Origin: Erythrobacter sp. SCN 62-14
GTDB lineage: Bacteria; Pseudomonadota; Alphaproteobacteria; Sphingomonadales; Sphingomonadaceae
Reading direction: 5' to 3'
DNA: 36,743 nt
Assembly: GCA_001724215.1 (NCBI GenBank)
Contig: MEDW01000039.1
Coordinates: forward strand, 1-36,743
Below, one piece after another: positions 1 through 12,417 of the stretch. The translations under genes were made by a program, and so were the position numbers. Below the pieces are notes generated by a model. It was not told the origin of the DNA, did not search any database, and was given only the letters and a program-made list of their open reading frames with translations. Position 1 is the first letter of the stretch. The number at the start of each line of letters is the position of its first letter.

Positions 1-1
1 C

Positions 2-238
2 GAACTGATCGCCGAGGCGCAGGCCGAGGGGTTCTTCGCAGGTCTTGAGATCGACGAGGCCTTGTCGCTCATCAATCAGATGATTTCGACCTATACCCTT
101 CCCGATGCGATGATCTATCTGGGCCCCAAGCTGAATGAGCAGAAGCTGGCCCGGATTGTCGACACCATCTTTATCGGCCTGTCGGGTGAGGCCGGAGCTC
201 AATCTTCGGGCACCAATACGCTGAAAGTCGCATCCTAG
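2..238 (+). CDS. C-terminal end of a probable TetR/AcrR-family regulator (5' end outside window)
   Basis: The reading frame enters from the left edge and runs 78 codons to a TAG at 236-238. The visible part is alpha-helical. The pattern of a helix ending in LNEQKLARIVDTIFIGLSG followed by a short disordered tail resembles the ligand-binding end of TetR-type repressors. The DNA-binding domain is not in the window, so the family call rests on general pattern only. Its stop codon overlaps the stop of the convergent SnoaL-like gene in a shared CTAG. Confidence 0.4.
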   Translation, partial: ELIAEAQAEGFFAGLEIDEALSLINQMISTYTLPDAMIYLGPKLNEQKLARIVDTIFIGLSGEAGAQSSGTNTLKVAS

Positions 239-753
239 CCGATACCGGCTTCCCACCACGCGGTGGAAGGATCATCGCTCCTGCGCGCACCGCGCCGTTG
301 CAAGCCGTCAAACAGCCCGCCCGCCGTCTGCATGGTGGCAGGCGCGCTGCGGTTCCAGTCCATCACATAAAGCCGCTCGGCAATGCGCCAGATGCCGTCT
401 TGCTTGACCAACCTATCGAGATAGCGCCCGCCCACCACCAGTTCGATTTCGTCGCCATTCTCGCCCGGCAGGATGTGAGTGGCGATGCAATAGGTTTCGG
501 CCTTGGCGCGGCTGCCATGAATGCGGCAGATCGTGTTGCTGATGGCATGCTGCGTGAGACGCATGGCACCCAGCCCTTGCATCAAGCCGGAGATGGTCTC
601 TGCGATTGGGCGCGTCCCATCGCCATAATCCAGCTGTGCATCGGGCGTGAAAACGTCGGCAAGTTCGGCCGCATCGCAGCGGTCGATCCCGCGGCAATAG
701 CGCGCCAGCACATCGGCAATGGCAAGGCGGTCTGCGGTTTCTATCAGGTCCAT
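235..753 (-). CDS. SnoaL-like / NTF2-fold protein
   Basis: This 172-residue protein has the N-terminus typical of the SnoaL_4 group: a helix like IADVLARYCRGIDRCD, then a loop with AELADVFTPDAQLDYGD. A cone-shaped alpha+beta barrel pattern follows, ending in GIWRIAERLYVMDWNR. Relatives include ring-hydroxylating dioxygenase beta-subunit-like proteins and steroid isomerase-like enzymes. The substrate cannot be told from sequence. It is last in a minus-strand run after gyrB, the AI-2E transporter and the M50 protease, 47 bp behind the protease gene. Its stop overlaps the convergent TetR-like gene by 4 bp. Confidence 0.75.
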   Translation of the reverse strand: MDLIETADRLAIADVLARYCRGIDRCDAAELADVFTPDAQLDYGDGTRPIAETISGLMQGLGAMRLTQHAISNTICRIHGSRAKAETYCIATHILPGENGDEIELVVGGRYLDRLVKQDGIWRIAERLYVMDWNRSAPATMQTAGGLFDGLQRRGARRSDDPSTAWWEAGIG

Positions 754-800
754 GCGCCAACCCTATCCCAAATTGCGCCAATCCGGGACTGCCACAAGCG

Positions 801-1583
801 TCAACGCCCTTTGCCGGACCTGAACTGCAGGACATTGTCGGGCCGTTTCGGGCGGCGCTCGGCGAGGGCGTATTTGAGGCTCGCCCCAACCATCACGGCC
901 GACAAGGCCAGTATCACTGTCGCCCACAGCCAGTGCGGCAAGCCCGTGAGCGCGGCGATCTGGCCTGTATCGGACAGGATGCGCTCACCCCCGATCACGG
1001 CTTCGGCGGTGAACAGGTAATTGAAATCCCTCAGCAGGCTCATCGCTCCCAAGAGGCCGATGAACTGCAAGGTGAAGCGCGCCAGCGCCGGACGCCCCCG
1101 CCACGCAACAAGGCCCAGCAAGGCCGCCACCAGCGGCAGCACGATGTATCCGGTTGGCGAGCGGACATAGAGCAGCACGCTCACCACGATCGCGATTCCC
1201 ATCAGCCACAAGGCAGGCCGCCACAGCCGCTCACGCGCGCTGGCAAGGATCAGGGCTGCGCCCACCGCACATGGGCCAAGCGGGCCGCCTGCTGCGATCA
1301 CCACTTGTCGCCACGCGCTGGCATCGGCGGCGATCAGGCTCTGGGCCACGCCCGAACCATTGGGAAAGATCAGCAATTGCTGGAAATCCTGCCCCACCGC
1401 GAGCGCCGCCATCCCATGGCCCATTTCGTGAAACCAGGTCGTGAGTATCAGGAAGGGATAGACGAGATAATTGCCGAGAGGCAATGCGGGCAGGAACACC
1501 ACCACCAGACCTGCGAGCGCGAGGCGTCCGACCTGTTCGGTCTGGCTGCCGGGCCGAACGCGCCATAGGCCGGGGGCACCCAC
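801..1583 (-). CDS. M50B-type site-2-like membrane metalloprotease
   Basis: This polytopic membrane protein carries the zinc motif HEMGH (His52, Glu53 and His56 from the chosen start) in a hydrophobic segment, as in Peptidase_M50B proteins. About six further hydrophobic helices follow, ending in a short basic tail. The frame is open further upstream but that part overlaps the transporter gene. The GTG at 1583 lies 8 bp after the transporter stop and has GAAGG just ahead of it, so I prefer it (260 residues). The substrate is unknown. Such proteins cleave within or near the membrane, and proteolytic activity here is inferred from the HExxH motif alone. Confidence 0.72.
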   Translation of the reverse strand: MGAPGLWRVRPGSQTEQVGRLALAGLVVVFLPALPLGNYLVYPFLILTTWFHEMGHGMAALAVGQDFQQLLIFPNGSGVAQSLIAADASAWRQVVIAAGGPLGPCAVGAALILASARERLWRPALWLMGIAIVVSVLLYVRSPTGYIVLPLVAALLGLVAWRGRPALARFTLQFIGLLGAMSLLRDFNYLFTAEAVIGGERILSDTGQIAALTGLPHWLWATVILALSAVMVGASLKYALAERRPKRPDNVLQFRSGKGR

Positions 1584-1590
1584 CGCGCCT

Positions 1591-2703
1591 TCAGCCTTGT
1601 TCAGACAGCGCCGAGGTGGCGGCCTGTTTGATCGCTTCTTCCTGTTCACGCTGTTCGCGCAAGATTGACCAGCACGCCAGGAACAGACCGCCCACCAGCG
1701 GGCCGATGACAACGCCCGAAAAGCCGGCCAACGCAATCCCGCCCAAGGTGGTGATCAGGATGATCCAATCGGGAATGCCGGTATCGCGCCCCACAAACAC
1801 CGGGCGCAGGACGTTGTCGATATTGCTGATGACGACAAATCCAAACACCAGAACGGCAAGCCCAGTCCAGAAACTGCCCGTTGCCATCAACCAGATGCCC
1901 GCCGGCCCCCACACCAGCGTTGTGCCCACCACCGGGATGATCGCGAGGATCACCATGACAACGCCCAGCAGGAAGGCCGAAGGCACGCCCGCAATCGCCA
2001 GCATGATGCCACCAACACTGCCCTGAATCAGGCCGACAAGGCCCGTGCCCTTGATCGTGGCGCGCACGATCCGCAAAAAACGCTCAGCCAACCTGTCGGC
2101 GATGCTGCGTTCAATCGGCGCGCTTTGCAGGATGATCTCTCCGATCTTCTGCCCATCGCGCAGCAGGAAATAGACCACATAGAGCCCGATCACGAAAGAG
2201 AGCACAAAGCTTAACGCGCCGCCGCCGATTGACACGGCATTGCTGGCAATGACGCCCGAGCTCTCGCGCAGGAATTCCTGCAGGCGTTGCTGGGCGACCG
2301 CAGTGTTGGTCCAGCCGCTGTCGTCGATGAATTTCTGCACCGGAGCAGGCAGCATTTCATGGATGCGCTGATATTGGGCGGCCAGATTGATCGGATTGCG
2401 CTGCAGGTTGTTGATGAGCGCAATTGCTTCTTCGATCACCAGCGAGATGATGTAGAGCGCGGGCACGAGCACCACGAAGAAGATCACCAGCAGCGAAAGG
2501 CTCGCTGCCAGATTGCGCCGTCCGCCAAGCCGCCGGAGCACCCACTGATAAAGCGGCTGAAACAAGATCGCAGCCAGCGCTGCCCACAGAAGCGGCGAGA
2601 AGAACGGCCAGACAATCACCAGCGTCATCAGGCTGACAGCAGCCAGAATCAGCAGGAATCCTGCCTGCTGCAGATCGCCGATGCGGTGGGGTGGCGGAGT
2701 CAT
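1591..2703 (-). CDS. AI-2E family (PerM/TqsA-like) transporter
   Basis: The protein has 370 residues and about eight membrane segments. Two N-terminal hairpins (WPFFSPLLWAALAAILFQPL, then LLVIFFVVLVPALYIISLVI) come first, followed by a soluble loop of about 100 residues. The C-terminal helices carry the family pattern PSAFLLGVVMVILAIIPVVG and a DNVLRPVFVG segment. Family members export small molecules or ions and the name comes from E. coli TqsA. An autoinducer-2 role should not be assumed. It starts only 6 bp after the gyrB stop, so it is probably co-transcribed with gyrB. The final residues end in a charged, Glu-rich tail. Confidence 0.85.
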   Translation of the reverse strand: MTPPPHRIGDLQQAGFLLILAAVSLMTLVIVWPFFSPLLWAALAAILFQPLYQWVLRRLGGRRNLAASLSLLVIFFVVLVPALYIISLVIEEAIALINNLQRNPINLAAQYQRIHEMLPAPVQKFIDDSGWTNTAVAQQRLQEFLRESSGVIASNAVSIGGGALSFVLSFVIGLYVVYFLLRDGQKIGEIILQSAPIERSIADRLAERFLRIVRATIKGTGLVGLIQGSVGGIMLAIAGVPSAFLLGVVMVILAIIPVVGTTLVWGPAGIWLMATGSFWTGLAVLVFGFVVISNIDNVLRPVFVGRDTGIPDWIILITTLGGIALAGFSGVVIGPLVGGLFLACWSILREQREQEEAIKQAATSALSEQG

Positions 2704-2709
2704 CGCGCC

Positions 2710-6974
<4,265 letters not shown>

Positions 6975-6976
<2 letters not shown>

Positions 6977-7081
6977 TACCGAGGTTCACTGGCGTGAGCC
7001 CATGCACCTTTCACCCCATTGGTAGCCGGGCAGGGAGGTGGGGTGGGATGTATAAGTCAGGCTCAACGAGCTTGAGTGTAA
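6975..7081 (+). repeat. Intergenic structured repeat, copy A (shorter)
   Basis: This is an imperfect copy of the element at 15706-15852, which lies in the opposite orientation. Shared blocks are the start AATACC(G/A)AGGTTCACTGG, CCCATGCACCT, GGGAGGTGGGGTGGG and GCTCAACGAGCTTGAG. Copy A holds a hairpin at 6983-7000 and another at 7058-7074. It has lost most of the left arm of the long central stem that copy B keeps. It begins inside the stop codon of the acyl-CoA ligase gene. Confidence 0.75.
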
Positions 7082-7091
7082 CGCTGGAACA

Positions 7092-7135
7092 CGCGGCTGG
7101 CCTGACCGGGAGAGAGAGGGGGTAGGCCAGCCGCG
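7092..7135. terminator. Strong 12-bp hairpin with purine loop between convergent genes
   Basis: Arms 7092-7103 and 7124-7135 pair perfectly (CGCGGCTGGCCT with AGGCCAGCCGCG). The loop is 20 bases and mostly purine (GGGAGAGAGAGGGGG in its core). It lies downstream of both the acyl-CoA ligase and the 27-residue ORF. No U-run follows on either strand, so it is terminator-like but not a classical intrinsic terminator. Confidence 0.5.
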
Positions 7136-7140
7136 CGTAA

Positions 7141-7224
7141 TCAGACAATCAGTACGTTGAACGCACCGGTGCTGATCGCCAGAGCCATGACAAATGCAAT
7201 GGCCTTTTCGGTGATCGAACGCAT
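7141..7224 (-). CDS. 27-residue hydrophobic small protein
   Basis: The start ATG at 7224 is preceded by a strong AAGGAGA at optimal spacing. The product starts MRSITEKAIAFVMALAIS and ends FNVLIV. It is a charged N-terminus followed by one hydrophobic stretch long enough to cross or lie in the membrane. The frame is open further upstream, but that part is Pro/Arg-rich and not protein-like. I cannot name it. The ribosome binding site, the membrane-like composition and the following hairpin support a real gene; conservation has not been tested. Confidence 0.6.
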   Translation of the reverse strand: MRSITEKAIAFVMALAISTGAFNVLIV

Positions 7225-7717
7225 GGGTTTTCTCCTTGTGTTTTTGCGTTTCGAGGTGGGATCAACCGGCCCGGGAGAGGGAGTGCTTGTGCACCCTTGG
7301 GCCAGCTGTCTGCGCCTATATATGCGCAAGGGGAGATTATTGTTCCATGAATACGTAATTAAATTTCTACTTAGCGAAATCGATTTCGCGCACCTTGCTG
7401 GCTGCGAGGTGATGGGATGCCTATCGGACACAAGATGGCGGCGCGGCCACCAATAGGGGGGAGGGGGTGGTGGCCGCGCCATAGGGGGTGCATCTGCAGG
7501 ACCAATTTATGGTGCCGTGGCGGCCATTATTGGCCGCGGGATGCCGATTTTCCGCTGATGCCGACACCCTTGGGTGGGTGGATCAGCGCAGTGGTTGGCA
7601 AATGGTGGTGGCCCGTGCGCAAAGCAAATGCGAAAACTTTGCTCTGAATTGCATTTAACGCAACCCATTTGAGTGGGTAAATTGCAAGCTCTGCCAGCCT
7701 GGTGCGCGCAAACCACG
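7225..7717. other. Gene-poor spacer of about 490 bp with palindromes
   Basis: No convincing gene with a ribosome binding site is visible on either strand. The stretch holds a large hairpin at 7440-7480 (listed separately) and a shorter one around 7528-7546 (GCGGCCA with TGGCCGC). It also holds the small palindromes CACCC-TT-GGGTG near 7565-7576 and ACCCA-TTTGAG-TGGGT near 7663-7678. The AT-rich parts 7330-7390 and 7625-7685 look promoter-like. An undetected small RNA is possible. Confidence 0.4.
7440..7480. repeat. 13-bp perfect inverted repeat with purine loop
   Basis: GGCGCGGCCACCA at 7440-7452 pairs perfectly with TGGTGGCCGCGCC at 7468-7480. The 15-base loop is almost all purine (ATAGGGGGGAGGGGG). 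It resembles the hairpin at 7092-7135 in stem length and G-rich loop, and together they bracket the small ORF. It could be a terminator without a U-run or part of an RNA. Confidence 0.55.
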
Positions 7718-7752
7718 AGGAAGAAAGGCCGCCGGATCGCTCCGACGGCCTT
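7718..7752 (-). terminator. Intrinsic terminator of the urcA gene
   Basis: Read on the minus strand, AAGGCCGTCGGA and TCCGGCGGCCTT form a 12-bp stem (one mismatch) around GCGA, at 7752-7741 and 7736-7725. The run TTTCTTCCT follows at once. It lies 40 bp after the urcA stop, in the right orientation. Confidence 0.75.
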
Positions 7753-7791
7753 CATTTCATTCGGAAATGCAGATCCTTAAGGATCGCTCAA

Positions 7792-8106
7792 TCAGTTGGC
7801 GGCAACTTCACGGCCACGGCGCTGTTGCATGGCGGCAACGCGTTCGACTTCGACCTTGGCTGCAGCCAGACCTTCGGCAACGCAGGTTTCATCGCGCTGG
7901 CTGCGGTTGAAGCTGTAGCGCGGCGCGCCCTGGCCCGAGCACACCTGGCGAAGCTTTGCCGCCACGCGCGATTCCAGCGCGGCCCGGCCGGCTTCGGTGG
8001 TCACGTCCAGATCGGCGTAGGATACGCGCACGTCGACGACAGTTTCAGCCGCCACAACGGGCGTTGCAAGGGCTGCAAGGGCAATCAGGGGGAGAGAAAA
8101 ACGCAT
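7792..8106 (-). CDS. UrcA family exported protein
   Basis: A 104-residue protein with a clear Sec signal peptide (MRFSLPLIALAALATPVVAA), so it is exported. The mature part has the UrcA pattern: VSYADLDVTTEAGRAALESR, then a pair of cysteines (LRQVCSG and RDETCVAEG) likely to form a disulfide, and a charged helix. UrcA proteins are common in sphingomonads and Caulobacter and have no firmly known role. ATG 8106 is chosen because it begins the signal peptide and has GGAG about 9 bases upstream. An intrinsic terminator follows, so it is probably monocistronic. Confidence 0.85.
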   Translation of the reverse strand: MRFSLPLIALAALATPVVAAETVVDVRVSYADLDVTTEAGRAALESRVAAKLRQVCSGQGAPRYSFNRSQRDETCVAEGLAAAKVEVERVAAMQQRRGREVAAN

Positions 8107-8189
8107 GATGTAGGCTCCGTTCAAGAGAGGATCACGAAGAGACGATGCCGCTGACCGACATTCGGTTGCTTTTCGAAACTCTGGTGCAA

Positions 8190-8208
8190 TGCACAAGAGA
8201 ATTGTGCA
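8190..8208. promoter_or_regulatory. Perfect palindrome TGCACAA-N5-TTGTGCA between urcA and guaA
   Basis: Two perfect 7-base arms are separated by 5 bases (centre-to-centre spacing 12). The site lies 84-102 bp upstream of urcA and about 145 bp upstream of guaA, in their shared promoter region. This is the geometry of a dimeric repressor operator. The cognate regulator is unknown. Confidence 0.45.
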
Positions 8209-8350
8209 AATGCGAAAAGGGCGACCTTGGTTCCAAAAAAAGCAATATGGATGTGCATTTTTTCGGGAACCATCGCCGCACTGGCGCAAAACGCAGGCTC
8301 TTGTATGCTGGATGCTGGACACGGGGCGAGGGGCTCCTTAATTCGCGGCC

Positions 8351-9952
8351 ATGAACGTTCCAGCCAGCCAAGCCGCCTCTTCTGATTCCGTGCATCAGGA
8401 ATCGATCCTGATTGTCGATTTCGGATCTCAAGTGACGCAATTGATCGCCCGCCGCGTGCGCGAGGCCGGGGTCTATTCCGAAATCGCACCCTTCACGATG
8501 GCCGAAGAGGCCTTCCGTCGGATGGCTCCCAAAGGCATCATTCTGTCAGGCTCGCCCGCAAGCGTCCCTGCCGAAGGTTCCCCGCGTGCGCCGCAATGCC
8601 TGTTTGAGGCGGGCGTGCCGATCCTTGGCATCTGCTATGGCCAACAGGTGATGAGCCATCAGCTCGGCGGCGAGGTTCGTCCCGGCCATGAGACCGGAGA
8701 AGGCGGCGAATTTGGCCGCGCCTTCCTGACTGTTACCGCCGAATGCGCGCTGTTCGATGGGCTTTGGGCGGTTGGCGAGCGTCATCAGGTGTGGATGAGC
8801 CACGGCGACAAGGTGACAGCCTTTGCCCCCGGCTTCGAAATCGTCGCCACCTCAGATGGTGCGCCTTTCGCCGTCATCGCGGATGAAAAACGCAAGTTCT
8901 ATGGCACTCAGTTCCACCCCGAAGTCGTCCACACGCCCGACGGCGCCAAGCTGCTCGCCAATTTCGTGCGCCATGTCTGCGGCCTTGCAGGCGACTGGAC
9001 CATGGCCGAATTCCGCCAGACCAAGATCGCTGAAATCCGCGAACAGGTGGGTGACAAGCGGGTAATCTGCGGGCTTTCGGGCGGCGTCGATTCGGCGGTC
9101 GCGGCGGTGCTGATTCATGAGGCGATCGGCGACCAGCTGACCTGCGTCTTTGTCGATCACGGCCTCATGCGCATGAACGAGGCCGAACAAGTCGTCACCC
9201 TGTTCCGCGATCATTACAACATCCCGCTTGTCGCTGTCGATGCCGAGGAACTGTTCCTTTCGGGCCTTGCCGGCCTCACCGATCCCGAAGCCAAGCGCAA
9301 GTTTATCGGCAAGACCTTTATCGATGTGTTCGAGGCTGAGGCGAAAAAGATCGGCGGTGCGGATTTCCTGGCGCAAGGCACGCTTTATCCTGATGTGATC
9401 GAATCTGTCTCTTTCACCGGCGGGCCGAGCGTAACCATCAAAAGTCACCACAATGTCGGCGGGCTGCCTGAACGCATGAATATGGCGCTGGTTGAGCCCT
9501 TGCGCGAACTCTTCAAGGACGAAGTGCGCGAACTTGGCCGCGAACTCGGCTTGCCCGAAGCTTTCGTGGGCCGCCATCCCTTCCCCGGCCCCGGCCTTGC
9601 CATTCGCATTCCCGGCGAAGTCACCAAGGAACGCTGCGATATCTTGAGGAAGGCCGACGCGATCTATCTCGAGGAAATCCGCAATGCCGGGCTCTATGAT
9701 GCGATCTGGCAGGCCTTTGCGGTGCTCTTGCCGGTTAAGACTGTGGGCGTGATGGGTGATGGGCGCACTTACGATTCGGTCTGCGCCCTGCGCGCTGTCA
9801 CTTCAACCGATGGGATGACAGCCGATGTCTATCCCTATGATGCCGGGTTCCTGACCCGCGTTGCCACGCGCATTGTCAACGAAGTGCAGGGCATCAACCG
9901 GGTGGTTTATGATTACACCAGCAAACCGCCCGGCACCATTGAATGGGAATGA
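8351..9952 (+). CDS. guaA: GMP synthase (glutamine-hydrolysing)
   Basis: It converts XMP to GMP using ATP and glutamine-derived ammonia, the last step of guanine nucleotide synthesis. The 533-residue protein has both expected parts. The class I amidotransferase domain has Cys95 in GICYGQQ and His189/Glu191 in GTQFHPEV. The ATP-pyrophosphatase domain has the P-loop [10 protein letters not shown] near residue 241, FVDHGLMR and [11 protein letters not shown]. The C-terminal dimerisation domain ends PPGTIEWE, as in other GuaA proteins. The first ~17 residues are a variable extension. No purine-biosynthesis partner is adjacent. Confidence 0.97.
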   Translation: MNVPASQAASSDSVHQESILIVDFGSQVTQLIARRVREAGVYSEIAPFTMAEEAFRRMAPKGIILSGSPASVPAEGSPRAPQCLFEAGVPILGICYGQQVMSHQLGGEVRPGHETGEGGEFGRAFLTVTAECALFDGLWAVGERHQVWMSHGDKVTAFAPGFEIVATSDGAPFAVIADEKRKFYGTQFHPEVVHTPDGAKLLANFVRHVCGLAGDWTMAEFRQTKIAEIREQVGDKRVICGLSGGVDSAVAAVLIHEAIGDQLTCVFVDHGLMRMNEAEQVVTLFRDHYNIPLVAVDAEELFLSGLAGLTDPEAKRKFIGKTFIDVFEAEAKKIGGADFLAQGTLYPDVIESVSFTGGPSVTIKSHHNVGGLPERMNMALVEPLRELFKDEVRELGRELGLPEAFVGRHPFPGPGLAIRIPGEVTKERCDILRKADAIYLEEIRNAGLYDAIWQAFAVLLPVKTVGVMGDGRTYDSVCALRAVTSTDGMTADVYPYDAGFLTRVATRIVNEVQGINRVVYDYTSKPPGTIEWE

Positions 9953-10041
9953 GATGAGCGGGGGCAAGGCTACCCTTTTCGCCGCCTGTCCCTTTCTGCT
10001 AGCATCCTGCGTATCGCGTCCAATCAAGGGTCTTTTTTGCT

Positions 10042-10674
10042 GTGACACAATCACTCCGCTTGCTTGCCTGCTGCGCCGCGCTTGGCCTGGTGCTGGCCTC
10101 CTGTGCCGAGGCGCCTTCCACCCCGCCTGCCGAAAGCGCTGTCACCTTGGGAGAGGGCGATTGGGCGATTGATCCCAAAGCGTCACACCTTTCTTATGTG
10201 TCGATCAAGGCAGGCGAAATCGCCGAGGCGAACCGGTTCGACACCGTCAGCGGCGGCGTGAGTGCTGATGGCACGGCGCGACTTGAGGTGGCGCTTGCAT
10301 CAGTCAACACCGGGATCGAGATCCGCGATCAACGGATGCGCGACATTTTCTTTCAGGTTGCCGAGTTCCCTACGGCGGTGGTGACGGCGCAACTCGATCC
10401 GGCCCAGTTTGCTGCGCTTGATGTCGGCACGGCGATGGTTCAGCCGCTCACCGCCAAGCTTGAATTGAAGGGCATGGAAGCGGATGTCGATGCCCGTGTG
10501 CAGGTTGCAAGAGTGAGCGAAGATCGCGTCATCGCCACCACCATCCAGCCGATCATCATCACTACCGATATGTTCGGGCTTACCGATGAACTGGGCGAAT
10601 TGCGGGCGCTTGCGCAATTGCCGTCGATCTCACCGGCGGTTCCGGTGACCTTTACCCTCGCGTTCCAGCGTTGA
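10042..10674 (+). CDS. YceI-family lipoprotein
   Basis: A GTG start gives a lipoprotein signal peptide with lipobox LASC (Cys21), so the product is probably membrane-anchored and periplasmic. The mature part has the YceI lipocalin-like pattern: WAIDPKASHLSYVSIKAG at the first strand, MRDIFFQVAEFPTA in the middle, and a final VTFTLAFQR strand. YceI proteins bind polyprenoids or amphiphiles; the ligand here is unknown. Its 3' end overlaps the convergent PAP2-like gene by 23 bp. Confidence 0.85.
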   Translation: MTQSLRLLACCAALGLVLASCAEAPSTPPAESAVTLGEGDWAIDPKASHLSYVSIKAGEIAEANRFDTVSGGVSADGTARLEVALASVNTGIEIRDQRMRDIFFQVAEFPTAVVTAQLDPAQFAALDVGTAMVQPLTAKLELKGMEADVDARVQVARVSEDRVIATTIQPIIITTDMFGLTDELGELRALAQLPSISPAVPVTFTLAFQR

Positions 10675-11269
10675 GCGCGGGCAGCGCGGCGCACAGTCTG
10701 ATCGCAAGCCCTGCCAGCAACAGGCCGGTGGTAACCGATGCTGCCATCTGGCTGGCCCAATGCCCGCCTAGCACCACGCGCGCAGCGCTGCCCACAAGGA
10801 TCGCGCCTGCCGCGATTGCGCGGGCCGGCCATTGCTGGCGTGCGGTGTTTGCTGCGGTCAGCAAAGCCGCGCCGAAAACCGCGCCATAGATCAGCCCGAA
10901 GGTTGAAGGCAGTCCGCTTGACGATGACGGCGCCGCGACCGCAACCAGAGGTTCTGCCGGGCGTGCCACAAACAGTCCGGCGCGCAAGGCCTTGTCGGCC
11001 ACCAGCGCCAGCCCGTAGGCCAGCACCGCCGCCGCCCCGCCTACGGCCCCGCGCAGCCACCAGCCCAGCAGCGCTGCTACCCCCACGCTCACTCCGGCCA
11101 GCGGCACAAGAGCGCTTTGCGTAAGGGCAAAGGCCCATGGCGGGGCGTCTCCCAGCAAGGTTTGCAGCGTGCGCGTTATTGCCACATCACCCGGCAAGGG
11201 GCCTTGCGCGGTCCAGCTTGCCGCACCCACCACCAGCGCGAATATCCCCAGCACAGCGGCGCGTTTCAT
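10652..11269 (-). CDS. PAP2-superfamily-like membrane protein with altered active site
   Basis: A 205-residue protein with five or six hydrophobic helices arranged as in PAP2 lipid phosphatases. Motif remnants are KALRAGLFVARP (Lys93, Arg103 and Pro104), GLPSTFG (121-124, where PSGH is expected) and ARVVLGGHWASQ (Arg164, His170, and Gln174 where Asp is expected). Arg and His of the third motif are kept. The motif 2 His and the final Asp are gone, so phosphatase activity is doubtful. ATG 11269 has AAAGGAG 10 bases upstream; a TTG three codons earlier is less likely. Confidence 0.7.
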   Translation of the reverse strand: MKRAAVLGIFALVVGAASWTAQGPLPGDVAITRTLQTLLGDAPPWAFALTQSALVPLAGVSVGVAALLGWWLRGAVGGAAAVLAYGLALVADKALRAGLFVARPAEPLVAVAAPSSSSGLPSTFGLIYGAVFGAALLTAANTARQQWPARAIAAGAILVGSAARVVLGGHWASQMAASVTTGLLLAGLAIRLCAALPALNAGTRG

Positions 11270-11408
11270 CGCTGGCAAACTCCTTTCCCGGCCTGACGCT
11301 ACGACATCGCCGCGTCCGCCTATGCTCCTTAAATTGCCCTCTTGCCAGCCTGCGCGCTATCGGCTTGGGTGCCGCGCAAAGCGCATCTGGCAATGGGAGA
11401 GACACGCC

Positions 11409-12383
11409 ATGAAAACCGCCATCACCGAAATGTTTGGCATCCAGCATCCGATTATTCAGGGCGGGATGCACTATGTCGGCTTTGCCGAAATGGCAGCGGC
11501 TGTTTCCAATGCGGGCGGTCTGGGGATCATCACCGGCCTGACCCAAGGGACGCCGGAAAAGCTGGCGAACGAAATTGCGCGCTGCAAGGATATGACCGAC
11601 AAGCCTTTCGGCGTGAATCTTACCATCCTGCCCACGCTTACCCCGCCCGATTATCCGGGGCTCCTGAAGGCGGTGATCGATGGCGGGGTGAAGGTGGTTG
11701 AGACTGCTGGGCGCAATCCGGTCGAATTGCTGCCGCCCTTGAAGGATGCCGGCATCAAGGTGATCCACAAATGCACCAGCGTGCGCCATTCGCTGAAAGC
11801 GCAGGAGATCGGCTGCGATGCGGTCAGCGTTGATGGCTTTGAATGCGGCGGCCATCCGGGCGAGGATGATGTGCCCAATTTCATCCTGTTGCCGCGCGCT
11901 GCTGACGAATTGGAAATCCCCTTTGTCTCGTCAGGCGGGATGGCCGACGGGCGTTCTCTGGTGGCGTCGCTGGCTATGGGGGCTGCTGGCATGAACATGG
12001 GCACGCGCTTTATCGCCACCAAGGAAGCGCCCGTGCACGAGAATGTGAAGCAGGCGATCATCGCCGCATCCGAACTCGACACCCGCCTTGTCATGCGCCC
12101 GCTTCGCAACACCGAACGTGTGCTCAACAATGCGGCCGTTGAACGCCTGATCCAGAAGGAAAAAGATCTGGGCGATGCCATCACCATTCAGGACATTCTG
12201 CCCGAAGTGGCGGGCGTTTATCCCAAGATCATGCAGGAAGGCGCGATGGATGAGGGCGCGTGGAGCTGCGGCATGGTGGCAGGCCTCATCCACGACATCC
12301 CGGCCTGCGAGGAACTGATCACCCGCATCATGGCCGAAGCAGAGGCAATCATTGCTCGGCTGGGCGCGCTGTCAAAGGCCTGA
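11409..12383 (+). CDS. Nitronate monooxygenase family flavoprotein
   Basis: A 324-residue TIM-barrel FMN enzyme of the NMO/2-nitropropane dioxygenase family. Seen are the start GIQHPIIQGGMHYVG, GGLGIITG, a VDGFECGGHPGEDD segment holding the His of the active-site loop, and the phosphate-binding SSGGMADGRSL and MGTRFIAT. Family members oxidise alkyl nitronates such as the toxin propionate-3-nitronate. Some FMN relatives act on other substrates, so the exact reaction is inferred. ATG 11409 is preceded by GGGAGAG; the open upstream frame overlaps the divergent PAP2 gene and has no family similarity. Confidence 0.88.
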   Translation: MKTAITEMFGIQHPIIQGGMHYVGFAEMAAAVSNAGGLGIITGLTQGTPEKLANEIARCKDMTDKPFGVNLTILPTLTPPDYPGLLKAVIDGGVKVVETAGRNPVELLPPLKDAGIKVIHKCTSVRHSLKAQEIGCDAVSVDGFECGGHPGEDDVPNFILLPRAADELEIPFVSSGGMADGRSLVASLAMGAAGMNMGTRFIATKEAPVHENVKQAIIAASELDTRLVMRPLRNTERVLNNAAVERLIQKEKDLGDAITIQDILPEVAGVYPKIMQEGAMDEGAWSCGMVAGLIHDIPACEELITRIMAEAEAIIARLGALSKA

Positions 12384-12417
12384 ACGGCGCCGCGTAAGGC
12401 TGTCGCAACGTGCCTTA

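Noticed and set aside
7225-7717. A CRISPR array or tRNA in the gene-poor spacer
   Set aside because: No regularly spaced direct repeats and no cloverleaf with an anticodon arm or a T-loop GTTCGA-type sequence could be found.
9954-10040. A short frame starting MSGGKATLFAACPFLLASC, with a lipobox-like end, just before the YceI gene
   Set aside because: It runs on in a wrong frame into the YceI gene and has no separate stop or domain. The lipobox match is probably coincidence.
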